Assembly (NCBI RefSeq): GCF_021018895.1
Contig: NC_079364.1
Span: 30,604,201 to 30,668,200, forward strand
From: Seriola aureovittata
Taxonomy: Eukaryota; Chordata; Actinopteri; Carangiformes; Carangidae
Reading direction: 5' to 3'
DNA length: 64,000 bases
Shown: piece by piece, positions 34,666-45,911 of the stretch
How positions within the stretch are numbered: the stretch's first letter is position 1
Layout: each line of letters opens with the position of its first letter
The notes under the pieces: model-generated
The model's input: only the letters and a program-made list of their open reading frames with translations
What the model was told of the DNA's origin: nothing
The model's database searches: none
Program-made: the position numbers and the translations under genes

Positions 34666-35221
34666 TTAACAGTTATAATCCAAAACGGGCACAATTGCTG
34701 TGATTTTTAAGTTGTAGTGGAAGAGAATCATATCCACTGTAGCTGGTGCTAGCACCATCCTCCTCTGGTCAAATATAATCTGCTGCTGCTGAAAAGAATG
34801 CTGACTACACTGCAGGAAAGTTTGGCCAGAAAAGGAAAAAATCCATAGAGGCTTTTCCACCATTACAGAACATCTTAGTCGTCCTGCATAGTGTGATTTC
34901 TAGTGGCATATTGGTGAACTTCATCCTCGCCTTCTTAATGATACGTTCAGCCACTCCTCTCCTGTTGACATCAGGCAGGACTAGGTCGTCTTTGCTCACC
35001 AGTGGCATGGTTGAAGAGAGGCAAGCTCCTAGCACCTGGCACTTAGCCTCTTGGTGGATGGTGGATGTCTTCCCTTTCTGTGAAGCATATTCAAAGCTAG
35101 CAAAACTGTGCAATGGCTGGATAACAGTTTTTGGATTTATCCAAGCTAGGTGTCTCTTACATGTGTACATGTACATACTTGTTGCCCTCATGTTCCCCCA
35201 TATACAGCTGCAGATTTGCAA
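34666..35221 (-). pseudogene. hAT-family (ZBED-like) transposase, C-terminal remnant
   Basis: Two overlapping minus frames are involved. The upstream one (138 codons) holds LSSTMPLVSKDDLVLPDVN and GVAERIIKKA, resembling the LDPRFK-type region of ZBED/hAT transposases. The downstream one (65 codons) holds QQQIIFDQRRMVLAPATVDM and ILFHYNLK, matching the end of the hAT dimerisation domain (x-I-x-x-x-RR-x-x-L-x-P-x-x-VD-x-L-x-F-x-x-x-NLK). A frameshift near 34,810-34,860 separates them. The BED finger and DDE residues are not visible. It is a decayed copy and not a domesticated gene. Confidence 0.6.
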
Positions 35222-36359
35222 AACTCACATTTCCAGTTCCAAACTTGCTTTTCTGAATCCTGTAAAAATTTCTGTCAGATTTTGAAGATCAATATAGTTT
35301 TGTCCTATACTAAAGTAAATACTAAACTATAGTTTTACTGGTGTAAATTAACCTTCAGCAGCATCTATGAATGGAAGTTTTATTGTTAGAACACACTGGC
35401 CTAGCACTTGTTGGAAACAGATTGATGTGCCGTTATTATGCATTGCAGTAATACAGTAATCCTTTCCCTGTGTAGTGGCCAGAGGAGGATGGCTTTCCAC
35501 CTTTGTCTCAAGCTCAGAGTAAAATAAAGACTTGAAAAACTGTGATGGACATAAGCCTCACACAGCAACTGCAGTATGTTGAGGAGAGAGGCTTAAATAT
35601 GCTACAATTTCAGATTGTGTAAACTTTGTTAAACACCTTGTTACTGATAACCCGAATAACCACAACAGATGTGTGGCTTTACATTTGTTGAATCGGTTAT
35701 TTGCACAGGCATGACACTGGATGTATTAAAAGGGTGAGGCTGCATATGCACAGGGCCCAGATTGTTGTGCTACACCGCTGCCAGTATCCACTTCATGCTT
35801 CCACGGTGGAGAAAAAACCTGAGAGCCACGCAGTGCATCCAAACTACCGCAAACTCTCTGGGGGAGGACATGCATCAGTGATGGTAACTGAGTTCAGTTT
35901 TTTTAATTGACACAATATCTGAACATGATATCTTTAATTTTCATGAGACTGAGATTGGAGTTTTACAGTTGATTGCAAATTTTGTGTGTGACCAAGTTTG
36001 TCCATCCAAAGTCATGTGAGTGCTGACTGAGCACTCACTGAGAATGAGCTTGAAGTGTCAGTCAGTTGCTTGTATCATGCTCTTGTGAGGTCGGATTTTG
36101 CAGGCAGTGAAGGTGGTTTGGACATCACCACAGTGTACTCATCTTTGTTGCTGCCAGAAGTTGCATGAAAAGTTCCTATCTGTTCGCTACAGTGTAACAT
36201 TACTTCCTCACTGGGGGGATTGGCCACTTTGACATGGATGGGACCTTCCTCAGCTTTAAACTGTCTCTGGTAAATTCAGTAGTTTGGGTATTGGGTATTA
36301 CTGTCCTTCAATTTTATGGGCCTGGGTAAAGTCAATAGCTGACAATTGACCTTCATTGA
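35222..36359. other. Non-coding or unrecognised stretch
   Basis: No confident feature. A plus frame at 35,701-35,910 has no recognised domain. The sequence may include more decayed transposon DNA. Confidence 0.4.
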
Positions 36360-36733
36360 CAACTACTTGTAGTTTACCTTGTAAGGGTTGGTGTGAGAAG
36401 GAGAATATAACTGTACCGCTTCTGGACTTTCAGGAGAATGGCTGTCTGGGTTATGGGCTGTAGCCACATGCAAAGAGCTCAGATGATCCAGGATGAATTT
36501 GGGATTTCGTCTGTCTACCGGCCTCTTACATTCTTTGGAGTTCTGTAGGAGGCTTCACAAGCTAAGTTTTGGTCATATAAAGAGTCTCTATATTTGTTTG
36601 AGAAACAGCTGGAGTTTCGCTCAAACCTCTCTGAACGTGTTTCTGTTGTTCTCTGCATTTCCTGGACATCATCTGTGATGGCAGAGTGGACACAGAGTGA
36701 AGTGCAAAATGCAGGAAAGTGAGTGGGTGTCAA
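36360..36733 (-). other. Unidentified coding-like relic
   Basis: The minus strand has a 72-codon frame (36,515-36,733), and a second open segment of about 60 codons lies just downstream at about 36,300-36,480. The composition is protein-like: charged residues, no low complexity. No domain was recognised. It sits 1.2 kb upstream, on the same strand, of the hAT and integrase remnants, so it could be an older transposon or retroelement part. It could equally be chance. Confidence 0.25.
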
Positions 36734-37932
36734 GGTTGAAGCAGCATGCCAGGTGCCTGAGAAAAACTCTGCACAATGAGGATATGCAAAAACCCTGCTA
36801 CAATGATGGGTGGTCTCAACCTGTAGTACAATCCAAAGAGCAGAGTCCAGAATTTTTGCACCTTGTTTTCAATTCCAGCAATCTGAATGTTTCTCCATCT
36901 TCAGCATTTTGTCCATATGCAGGCTTCCTCCGCTGGCTAATTTCAGTATCATATTAGCACATAAGGACTGCCTCCTAATGCAGGTGAGTGTGCGCATTGA
37001 CTTTGAAATGTACACAGATAAGTTTTTAGAATTTTTTGACATCTGTATATAAACAGCTTTTCAGATTTCAGATTTTGTTGCGTGAGGTGTGCTTTCCAGT
37101 GTTACCCACAGGATGTGCAGAGCGGGGGGCTTTCTTAGATTAGGCTAATTATTAAATAATACCATATAAGGTACTCCACTGCAAATTTTTTAATTTGTGA
37201 TAAATAAATGCACGAACAATATATACAACAATACAGCTGCATTGCTTCACAATGTGTCAAAAAAATTACAACCCTCACTGACGCAGTTAGTGAGTCCAGT
37301 CCTGAAACACACACAGCGCATTCTTATGCGCACCTTGAGTGACAGGCACACAGTTATGCATCTGCAAATAGCTAATAGGAACACTGTTTCTCTCTCTCTC
37401 TGAAGAGAACTGTGATTGGCCAAAGTGTCCTACATGTCCAGGAGAAGTACAACAAGTTCTCTCCATCTCTGAAATGCTTCACCGATATCGACACGTGCAT
37501 CTGGAGGGATGTGCACACACATCTGCATTTGTAGTGGTCGCCGAACGAAAGACTGGATTTACTAAAACCTGAAAACAGAACCAAGCGAAGGTGCAGACAG
37601 CTAGTTTGCTGTCAGACCACCTGAATTACAATATACTGAAAGGTGATTATGCATTTTTCCCATTGACACCAAAAAAGGACTGCCTACCCCAGTTTTAGTG
37701 TAAGTCATGTATATGTCAGAATGACACAAGGCCATTATTCTGACAGATTGCTGTAAACAGAAATGTTGAGTATTCCATGTTTGAAAAGGGCTTTATAATT
37801 GCAGTTGTAAGAACACAGATGCGGTCCTTTTACTGTTACTCCACACTGAACTTAAGTGGATGTAACAGCTGGTAAATCACCCTCATTCGGGACTCATATT
37901 CACATTATCCAGGTATGCACAGAACTAAATGG
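36734..37932. other. Non-coding stretch with a possible repeat at 37,390-37,690
   Basis: GAACTGTGATTGGCCAAAGT and ACAGAACCAAGCGAAGGTGC lie in a block that reads like a dispersed fish repeat, but no second copy exists in this window to support it. Confidence 0.35.
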
Positions 37933-38328
37933 TTAAAGGAGCTACTTGTAAGTTTTGCTATTGCTACATAGCCAGCGTTAGCATTAAAAACTACTTACCA
38001 GTCTGTAAGAACTTCAGCCATTGTTGCATTTACAATACAAGAGGTTATGATTCTGAGCAGCGCTACTTCTTCAGTGCAGACTGGATGCTACAGTGACATG
38101 CTAGCTAACCCCAGGTGGGAGCTAGCTGGTTAGCATACTAACTTCAGTAGAAGAAGTAATAGAAATAAAAGCAAAACAAAAATTAACATTGGCGTTTCCA
38201 CATCTAGTGACCGCTCTTGGTGATTAATGGAATGAAGCTTGATGCTTAACTCACAAAATTTCTTCCAGACTGGTAAGGAAACAGCTGTTCATGCTAACCT
38301 TAGCAAAATTTACAAATAGGTCCTTTAA
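37933..38328 (+). mobile_element. MITE-like family C, copy 3 (best ends)
   Basis: This 396-bp copy starts TTAAAGGAGCTACTTGTAAG and ends, reverse-complemented, TTAAAGGACCTATTTGTAAA. The inverted termini therefore match over about 25 bases with few differences. The interior shares ACAATACAAGAGGTTATGA, TTCAGTGCAGACTGGATGC and CAGACTGGTAAGGAAACAGC with copies 1 and 2. It is non-coding and probably mobilised by a transposase encoded elsewhere. Confidence 0.82.
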
Positions 38329-38912
38329 ACCAATAGATCCCTTTCACACCATTCTGTCAGTGTTCACAGAACTAGAATTATAACACACAATCAATGTGTC
38401 CTCTACTTGGTTCCCTGCATTTAGCAGTAGTATTGTAATTAGTAATTGCATACGACACTTTCAAGGGAATCAAAGTATATATTTAAGAGAGATGGAGAGT
38501 CAAATGGAATTTCCTCAGGCACTGTTAAGGAAATAACTTAATCCTTTATTTAATCAGGCATAGCCCCTTACGCAAAAGAAGAAAAAAACACTATGATTTA
38601 TCCTTCAAGGAGCACAGGCAGGGTGATTTAATGACAGCAAAATATTGAAATAAAAAGGTGACACTGAATATCTTGAGATACTTTTGTTCTCAAATCGCAC
38701 TTCAAATCTATTAGATAAGAATTCAAATGTTGTTCACTTGTATTTTCATGTCTTTGTTCTCGGTCGCTTAATTAATTTACTGAAGGATCAAAGCAGAATA
38801 CAAACTACTTTCAGTGATCTTAAACAAGCAGGTTTTCAACAAAAGCCCTCTCAAAACTAAAAGTCAATGATTTCTTTAATGCGAGCAGGCAGAAGAGTAC
38901 GACGCAAAGTCA
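38329..38912. other. Non-coding stretch
   Basis: A CTTTATTTAATCAGGCATAG piece near 38,543 resembles a fish repeat tail. Otherwise nothing is recognised. Confidence 0.45.
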
Positions 38913-38960
38913 CTGTGTGTGTGTGTGTGTGTGTGTAATGCGTGTGTGTAGTGTGTGTGT
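38913..38960. repeat. (TG)n microsatellite, interrupted
   Basis: A TG tract to 38,936, then two shorter TG runs separated by AATGC and TA. Confidence 0.95.
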
Positions 38961-39041
38961 CACTAGCAAGGCACCATGCTTCCCTCTGTTCACCATGTCA
39001 AGAAATGCTCACACACAAACACATTCTCACTCTCCATGCAA

Positions 39042-39068
39042 AAGGGGGGTGGGGGGTGGGGCGGGGGT
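39042..39068 (+). repeat. G-rich tract with G-quadruplex potential
   Basis: Runs of five to six G separated by T or C (GGGGGGTGGGGGGTGGGGC) fit the four-run G-quadruplex pattern on the plus strand. Confidence 0.75.
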
Positions 39069-39559
39069 ATGTTGGTTGCCTTGGAAACACTTCAGTCCAG
39101 ATAATTATTACTGTAACTGTCTCTGCACACCCCACCTATAACAGAAATGGATCATAAATTAGAATCACTGAGTGGCAGCCTTCTGTCAGGGCTGTCTGCT
39201 CCCTGCTGCCACCCACTGGCAGGCAGGGGAAGTGCAGGACAAAACATGAAGCTGCGGTGTAGACTCAAGTTGTGCAGCTTCACTTCTGTGTCTCATTTCA
39301 CTGCCCTCGCCTGAACTGACACAGAAAAAAAAACAATGTCTACTTTTTTTGTTTTGTTTTCTCTATTTTAGTAAATCATTTTCACTCCGAATGTCAAACC
39401 CAGATGACAATAACAATCATTTAAAAACATTAATGGCAGAATGGAAATATGGCATCATGCTGGATCTGTTTAAATATTTACAAAGGCCTATTCCCATGGC
39501 CCATTCCTAAGTAATCAAAAAACAATTAAATATTCTTCCCGGTTGAAAGTCGCTGTTTT

Positions 39560-40400
39560 GTTTGTTTGTTTTTAAAACAAAATAATTCAGTGCCTTATAG
39601 AAGGAGTCTGGGATTGAGTAGTAATTGCAAAGTGAGCGCCCTACTTTTTCTCTCCCCCTTTGTGAGAACTGGGAAGGAACAACCAAAAAATGAAAAACAA
39701 GGGGGGAAAAAATGAATAAACAAACAAAAAATAGATTAAAGTAGCATTAAGAATATAAACTAGCAGCCAAAGAAAATAAAATAATTGCCTGACTGTGTAT
39801 TTATCATGTCCTTTGTTTAGCAGTCATATTCCACAAACTGATGATTTTCTGGCCTTCAGTGTGATCGCGTGTATAGCGTGCAGTTTTTGTGCAGCGGAAG
39901 ACTTTTATTAGCCACAGAAGACACTGGCACTTTCTTTAACTCCCTCTCCGTCTTTGCATTTGAAACTTGAAACTATTCATCACATTCATATCCCCCATAA
40001 CAGAAACCTGCCTTTACATTAGCTGCTAAACAGCTGATTTTAATTCAGCTTTTTCCTATGAAGTGTTTTCTGATAGGAGACGAGTCTGCAACAGAGGTCT
40101 TCCCCACACCGCCAATTACTGGTAAGACGCAACCGCCTTAAATCAGCCTCCATTTATAAATATAACTTCAACCGCAGCGGTCAGATTACTGTAAGACAGC
40201 AGGTTCAAAAGCCAAACCTCAACAGAAATTCAGGTTTCGTATCTGGTGTCGACTCTGCTCCCCTCCTCTGTTTTAAAATGAGATGCCACAGCGTTTTACT
40301 TCCTGCAGCCACTCGTAGATGAGCAGCAAAGTTTCAGGCTGTTCAAATGACCTCAGCATTATGATTGTAACTCTGCAGAAAGCTTGGCAATAAAACCTTT
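39560..40400. promoter_or_regulatory. Candidate conserved non-coding region
   Basis: A long stretch with little simple repeat and no transposon landmark. Motifs include GATTTTAATTCAGC, CGCCAATTACTGGTAAGACG, CCATTTATAAATATAACTTC and CTGCTAAACAGCTGATTT. The 87-codon minus frame at its right edge is driven by the neighbouring CA tract. Candidate regulatory sequence by texture only. Confidence 0.3.
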
Positions 40401-40487
40401 TAATCATCAGTTGTTGTTTCTGCTGAAATCCCAGTCCATTTCTTTTCAAAGAACAGACGGTGTCACACAGAGACAAACACGCACACA

Positions 40488-40489
<2 letters not shown>

Positions 40490-40521
<32 letters not shown>
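40490..40521. repeat. (CA)n microsatellite, 16 units
   Basis: A perfect CA tract with imperfect CA-rich flanks from about 40,478. Confidence 0.97.
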
Positions 40522-40526
<5 letters not shown>

Positions 40527-40689
40527 ACACAATCATACATGCCGAATCTCTTTCAAAATAAAGAAGAAGGAAACATCTTCTATCCAGTTACTGAACAACT
40601 TTAAATTACACCATCTCACAACTTCATTTCAAACACGAAGATGTGGCTGCTTCAGGAGGGAGGACCTTTGAAAAGTTGATGGCACCTCA

Positions 40690-40990
40690 TGTTAGCAGTT
40701 TACGGCCAGGGGTTTTGCTCACTGCACAACGCAAATCACAGGTGGGTTTCCTCATTAGGTGCTATTGACAGGCCACATAAAACAGAATCTATCGCCTTTT
40801 CCAAAAGGCTCAGCAGCCACCATCTAGCGGGCCCTTTTGGTCTCCCCCCTTTCCTTCCCCCCTTCTCCTCATCCTCTTGTCTCTCTTCTTTTCTCCGCCA
40901 TGCATATTTCAGATCAGGGATGGATGTCAGGAGGTGCGTGGGAATTATTAATCTCAGGTTCTGTACTTGTGGTGAGCTGTTTAAGCATTC
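40690..40990. promoter_or_regulatory. Candidate conserved non-coding block
   Basis: Repeat-poor sequence with CTCATTAGGTGCTATTGACA, CGCCATGCATATTTCAG and GGGAATTATTAATCTCAGG; a CT-rich patch at 40,840-40,890 lies between them. Plus frames through it show no known domain. Low-confidence candidate. Confidence 0.25.
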
Positions 40991-41620
40991 ATACTAACAA
41001 AGGGCAGCGGAGTCACGCAACAGGGCTGACAAGGCCTGTCTTTCTATCTCCATACCTCCACCTGTCTACTGCCTCTCCTTCTCCTGCCGTCTGGAGCAGC
41101 CCACACACACTCACACACTTTTTTTTTTTGTCTTGTTTCTCCCTCACTTCTTGCCTCCGTCTCTCTCTCCGGCTGACCTTTGGAGCCGCTTAGGTTCACA
41201 AAACACCTCCAAACAGTTCCTCTCTAATGGCCCACTACTCAAACAATCGGTAGAACGACCTGAGGAAGATGATTGATCTCTGACAAGCAGCTCGATGCAT
41301 TCCTGTGAGTCATTAGATCAGCCTGGATGGAGAGAGAGAGAAACGGAGAGATAGAAAGAGAGAGAGAGAGAGACCTATTGGAGAATTGGTACAGCTGTGT
41401 GTACAACCAGACCAGGCATTTATCTAATGTCAAAACGTGCAGACAACCTTTAGTCAGAGTTTGATGCTGGAGGAGCTTTGGAATGACAACAACATCCACA
41501 TCCACACTGGCATGCACAAGCTCGGGCATATACACACACATACACACTTATTTCCCATAGAATTAAAGGCACACACACATATATGCTCAAATTAAATCAA
41601 TGTGTAAGTAGAGAAAAGGC

Positions 41621-41624
<4 letters not shown>
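40991..41624. other. Non-coding stretch
   Basis: CT-rich sequence lies at about 41,120-41,175 and an AGAGAG tract at about 41,330-41,372. No gene is seen. Confidence 0.5.

Positions 41625-41656
<32 letters not shown>
41625..41656. repeat. (CA)n microsatellite, 16 units
   Basis: A perfect CA tract followed by a shorter CA run after TG. Confidence 0.97.
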
Positions 41657-41658
<2 letters not shown>

Positions 41659-41873
41659 CACACACACATTCACATGAGAAGTCAGCACTAAAACAATATC
41701 AGTGGAGAAGCTCAGCGTGGGAAAAGAGAAATGTCTTCTTTAAAGATCCTCTTGTTGTGTTGTCACACTGGGAGATAAGGACGGATTAGGCTGAGAGATG
41801 CTCTGAGCTGAGACACGCAAACATGCTGTTGAACATGGAAGTGAAGCTCCAGAAACTCTCTCCTTAACCAGTC

Positions 41874-41901
41874 AACACACACACACTCACACACACACAC
41901 A
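41874..41901. repeat. Short (CA)n tract with one interruption
   Basis: CA runs broken once by CTCA. Confidence 0.92.
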
Positions 41902-42404
41902 CAGGCCAAAGTGCTATACAGTTAAGACGCAGCACTTTCAGCTGTGTGAGCGGCATGAGTTGTGCCGCTGAAATTAAGTCCCAAATAATTCTGTAGGTAA
42001 TTCTGTAACTACCCAGAGCTTTCCTACTTTAATTATTCATCCACTTGTTCATTGATACCCTGTAAATTGCATTTCCCAAAATGAAGTTATAAGCGTCCAT
42101 CCATATTGTGTGATTCTGCACCTCACAATTTACATTCAGCGTCAACACAGAAAGTCGTGTGTCCTTTATGTAGCCAGGCGGAAAATAAGGGTGTGAGGGT
42201 TTGGGTCGATGATGATGAAGCTTGTCTGACTTTATTGTATAGAGACTGACATTCGACTCCTGTGGCTGACATACATTTAACATTTACCTACATTTCATTT
42301 GGCATAACCATGATCACTATAGTGAGGTTATGGATATTTTCTTTTTTGTGCCACATTTGCAAAAAGTCCTCAGACCTGAACGTTGAGTGTCTTTAAAAAG
42401 CTGT

Positions 42405-42625
42405 GAGACTAATTATCCTAAAGTAGCTTTAATGCCTAAACATAACCATTATTATAGTAACTATAGTGACAAAGGTAGGTACACTGCTGTCAGTACAATC
42501 CATTTGCTGATTATTGTAACCATGACAATGAAGGTCCGGCACGTCTGCCGCCGTAGGGGCGCTACCTCAGGAGACACTGCTACTGGTCGTATCAGAGGAT
42601 TGAAACAAACGACATGTAGGGCCAT
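42405..42625 (-). repeat. Family E dispersed repeat, inverted fragment
   Basis: Reverse-complemented, this contains CATTGTCATGGTTACAATAA and GGTTATGTTTAGGCATTAAA, followed by GCTACTTTAGGATAA. This is the same pairing of blocks as the left-central part of the family E copies at 26.4 and 51.2 kb, and it is the only copy in minus orientation. Confidence 0.5.
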
Positions 42626-43558
42626 TCACGTTGGATGACTTGTTGACAAAAGTAGATGACATAAGAATTTGACTTCAGATACAAATTGAATGCAAAGTTT
42701 TTGTTCCAGCTGTATTAATATTAGACAGTGGACAGGTCACATATTTTCATGTGGTTCTGCTCTAGACATCATTAGACAGCAAGTACCTCTCAACAAAAAC
42801 CAAACACACTTATGGACATGTATAGAAGATGTACAAACACTTGGTAACTATTGTGAAAAGGGTTATTAAATATTATGAGGAGAGAAGAGGAGAAGAGAGA
42901 ATATGGCAATTCCATCTTTCCATTAGCGATCTCTTTAAGTTGATCTGAAGGGACAGGGCGTATCGTAGTTGTTGGTCCTGATCCAGCCACTTTCTCCTTC
43001 ATCTTTTCCACGGATGACATCATCGCCACGACTCTCACTCTTTTTATCACATGGCCACAGTAACATAAAACAAAAATAGGACAGCTGGATTCACAGAGAA
43101 TCTCGATACGTATGATCCAGGCTGGGTGAGTGATTAGCAGTGTGGTGGGGGACAGGAACAACGCCATTTCACTCATTTATTTTTTTATAGATACACCAAA
43201 ATAATAACACATACACTCACAACCTGACTCCTGACATCACGACAAATTAAATCATTTGGGGTCAGAGGTAAGCCAATCATGTTGAGGCTTATATTCTGGT
43301 TGCTTGTTTTTAACCCCAATACGTGGCCCATCAAAACTCGCTACGGCTATAGCCCGACTAAACACTCATCTCAGACAACTTCCTGCAATCATCACTGTCC
43401 TCAGGCGCTATAATCCATGGCACATGTGGTGGAAAAACATATTAACGACAGTTGCCAGTGGATAAAAACAGCTGGGACAGGGATGAATGAGCAAGAACTA
43501 AGACACTGGATTCAATTACAATAATTGCAGTGGAGCATGTGGAGGACCCAAATAGACT
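42626..43558. other. Non-coding stretch with an unexplained 128-codon minus frame
   Basis: The frame at 42,790-43,176 (minus) has no low complexity, but it has no recognised domain, and no splice-site context supports an exon. The block 43,258-43,440 reads like part of a dispersed repeat without proof. Confidence 0.35.

Positions 43559-43616
<58 letters not shown>
43559..43616. repeat. (GATA)n tetranucleotide microsatellite, 14 units
   Basis: A perfect ATAG/GATA tract. GATA repeats are common and highly length-variable in fish. Confidence 0.98.
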
Positions 43617-44339
43617 TCAAGGGGAGGAGTCTCAAAAGAGCAGAAGGCGAGAGCAACAGACAAAGGGGAAAGAAGGATAAATGAAGGTGAATAGAAAGAG
43701 TGAATAATGGAGAGAAGGGGAGAAAAATGAGGTGGAAAAAATAGAGGGGGAGGCCAGATTGTGAGGAGGAGTAGGGGGAGAAGGGGGAGAGAAAATGTGG
43801 CTGGAACGGGGAGAAAGACAGGTAAGACAGAGAACGCTCAGTATCTGTCATTGTCTCTGTATCAAATTAGAATGAAGTTATGTGATGGCAAAGCTAACAG
43901 CTAAGATGCTAACAAACTGGGAATACTCTAATGCTGGTCAGTGTTTCTTCTATCTTTAGCCACTAGTTTTATTCTATTATTTATAATTATTTAATATATT
44001 AATTAAGTACTTTATCTATCATGATTGTAAATTTCATTCAATAATCACTTTTATTGAAAATGTGTCTGAGCTAGCTCATTTGCTAACTCAATTAGCATTT
44101 GGTGATAAGAACTGCAGCAATGTCAACAAACTGTTCAGATGGTTGCAAAGCCGCCAGAGGAGATTAAATAAAAGTGGAGCGGTGCAGCACAGCAGCTAAA
44201 ATGCTATGATAGCTCTCTTCAGCTCCTGGTTCCCTGAAAGGTCAGCACTGTCAAGATGGCGTGCTGTGGTCAAGAGCAGAAGTTTGTCCACCAAAGTTTA
44301 ATTTAGTATCTTTGTGAGAACAAAATTCCATAGTGAGGC
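43617..44339. other. Non-coding stretch
   Basis: A purine-rich patch lies at about 43,620-43,830. GCTAAC/CTAGCTCA motifs at about 43,890-44,100 hint at a decayed dispersed repeat. Confidence 0.45.
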
Positions 44340-44485
44340 CACTGCAGCATGTTAGCTCGCTACTTCAAAGGCCGGGCTTCGAATCTGACCCGTGGCCCTT
44401 TGCTGCATGTCATCCCCTCTCTCTCTCTCCCTGACTTTCCTGTCTCTTTCTTACTGCAACTATCAAAATAAAGGCAAAAAATGCC
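44340..44485 (+). mobile_element. tRNA-derived SINE, partial
   Basis: A B-box-like GGCTTCGAATCTGACC at about 44,375 is followed by CCCTTTGCTGCATGTCATCC, a CT-rich linker and CTATCAAAATAAAGGCAAAA. I know this order from a widespread teleost tRNA-derived SINE. The A-box side is weak or lost, so independent transcription is doubtful. It ends in an A-rich stretch and would have moved only with the machinery of a partner LINE. Confidence 0.75.
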
Positions 44486-45149
44486 CAAAGATATAACAGC
44501 ATAACCATTCCATTCCGTTCCATTAACCTGCTTAATGCACAGCTGAACTAAAAAACAAGTAAAAAACTCAAATATGTTGAAAGAAATATATACGACTATT
44601 CGACAACGCAATATTTCACAAAAGTGAAATGGAAACACTTTTGTCACTCAGGTCACGTGACATGAAATGAATAGTCACATGACATCCAACAACATTGCAG
44701 ACTATTATCTCTAAAAAAAAAATCCCTGATACATGGCTACTTCTAGATATTAAGTGTTTGCCTCTCATCGCCGTCATTATGTGCACCAGAGGCCCACGTC
44801 ACCTTTGATTAAATACAACAGCCATTGTGGTAGATGCAATCATCCCAACAATTAGCAGATGCTGGAAATCCATTGTCATGTTTAATTGGAATGATATCGC
44901 GAGAAGAGAAAACCCAGCTTTATTCACAGAACATCACTCTACGGAAACACAGACCATTAACAACTGTGTTTTGTCGACTTTCCTAAACAATTCTATTTTG
45001 CGCAAAACTGCAATGGAAACGCAGCTACTGTAGTTGCAGGCATGAAGCGCACATCCATTATAACATACATTACCTGCTTAGCACCAAAGAGCAGACTGAC
45101 TTAGTTAATGACCAGCTAGTTAACATAGTGGAACATGTAGCAGCTAAAG
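44486..45149. other. Unassigned stretch
   Basis: CGCAATATTTCAC with GAAATGGAAACAC and, 390 bases on, GCGCAAAACTGCAATGG with AAACGC look like related motifs, possibly the ends of a decayed dispersed element. This could not be confirmed. Confidence 0.3.
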
Positions 45150-45345
45150 AGTTTTGATTTCCCTCAGGAATTGGTGGAGACCAAAGTCAGAGCTAAAAGA
45201 GAGGGAATATTGGACTTGACAGAGGCACAACCCCAAATCAATAACAGCGTTGGAGTTCATCCGTAATGTCAGTAAATAAGCAACTGTTTGTCAACCGTGT
45301 CAATTTAAAATGTGACGACGTGTTGATGTTGTGTTAACAACTTGC
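45150..45345 (+). repeat. Family F dispersed repeat, fragment
   Basis: TTGGTGGAGACCAAAGTCAG, AGCTAAAAGAGAGGGAATAT, TTGGACTTGACAG and AAATAAGCAACTGTTTG recur in the same order in the fuller copy at 48,903-49,765. Confidence 0.65.
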
Positions 45346-45435
45346 TTCTGCTGCCCCCAAGTGGCCAGAAAATGATTGTGGTTGAGCTTAGGGTTAGAGG
45401 CTGTAAATGCATGTGAATAAAGGTGCTCACAAGAC

Positions 45436-45466
<31 letters not shown>

Positions 45467-45479
45467 TGTATGTGTGTGC
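45436..45479. repeat. (TG)n microsatellite with TA interruptions
   Basis: A TG tract with two TA interruptions; it faces a complementary CA tract 52 bases to the right. Confidence 0.96.
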
Positions 45480-45529
45480 ATGCTTGCGAGGTGAGGGGTT
45501 GTTAAGAGGTGAAAAAGGGTGGCCCTCAG

Positions 45530-45531
<2 letters not shown>

Positions 45532-45589
<58 letters not shown>

Positions 45590-45592
45590 CAC
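45532..45592. repeat. (CA)n microsatellite, one interruption
   Basis: A CA tract broken by AA at about 45,573. The long minus frames of 164 and 188 codons run through it and are not genes. Confidence 0.97.
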
Positions 45593-45911
45593 TCCTCCAT
45601 AGCTCCCACCAACCCAGCCACCCATCTCCCCTCCATCAACCTCCATCCACCACAACCACAATCCAGTCCAGTGCCAAGGTAGCACAGATGCAAACTCCCC
45701 CCTGACCGGTTGGCTGCCAAGGCACCATTTCCAAAGCCTCTCCACCAGCTGGAGACTCTCTGATGGGGCCAACACATCCATTTCCCTGGTAACCGACAAG
45801 CCCAGTCACACACACAGGGATGCACTTGCATATAAACATGTATATGCACCCCTGTGAATATGTATATGCCACACACGCACTGTGTCTTGTCCACGCCTTC
45901 CGCCTGCAAAA

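Noticed and set aside
42790..43176. 128-codon minus frame as a possible exon
   Set aside because: No family resemblance and no convincing splice-site framing. It is left as unexplained sequence.
43559..43616. CRISPR-like or regulatory array from regularly repeated GATA
   Set aside because: It is a perfect tetranucleotide microsatellite with no spacers, in a eukaryotic context.
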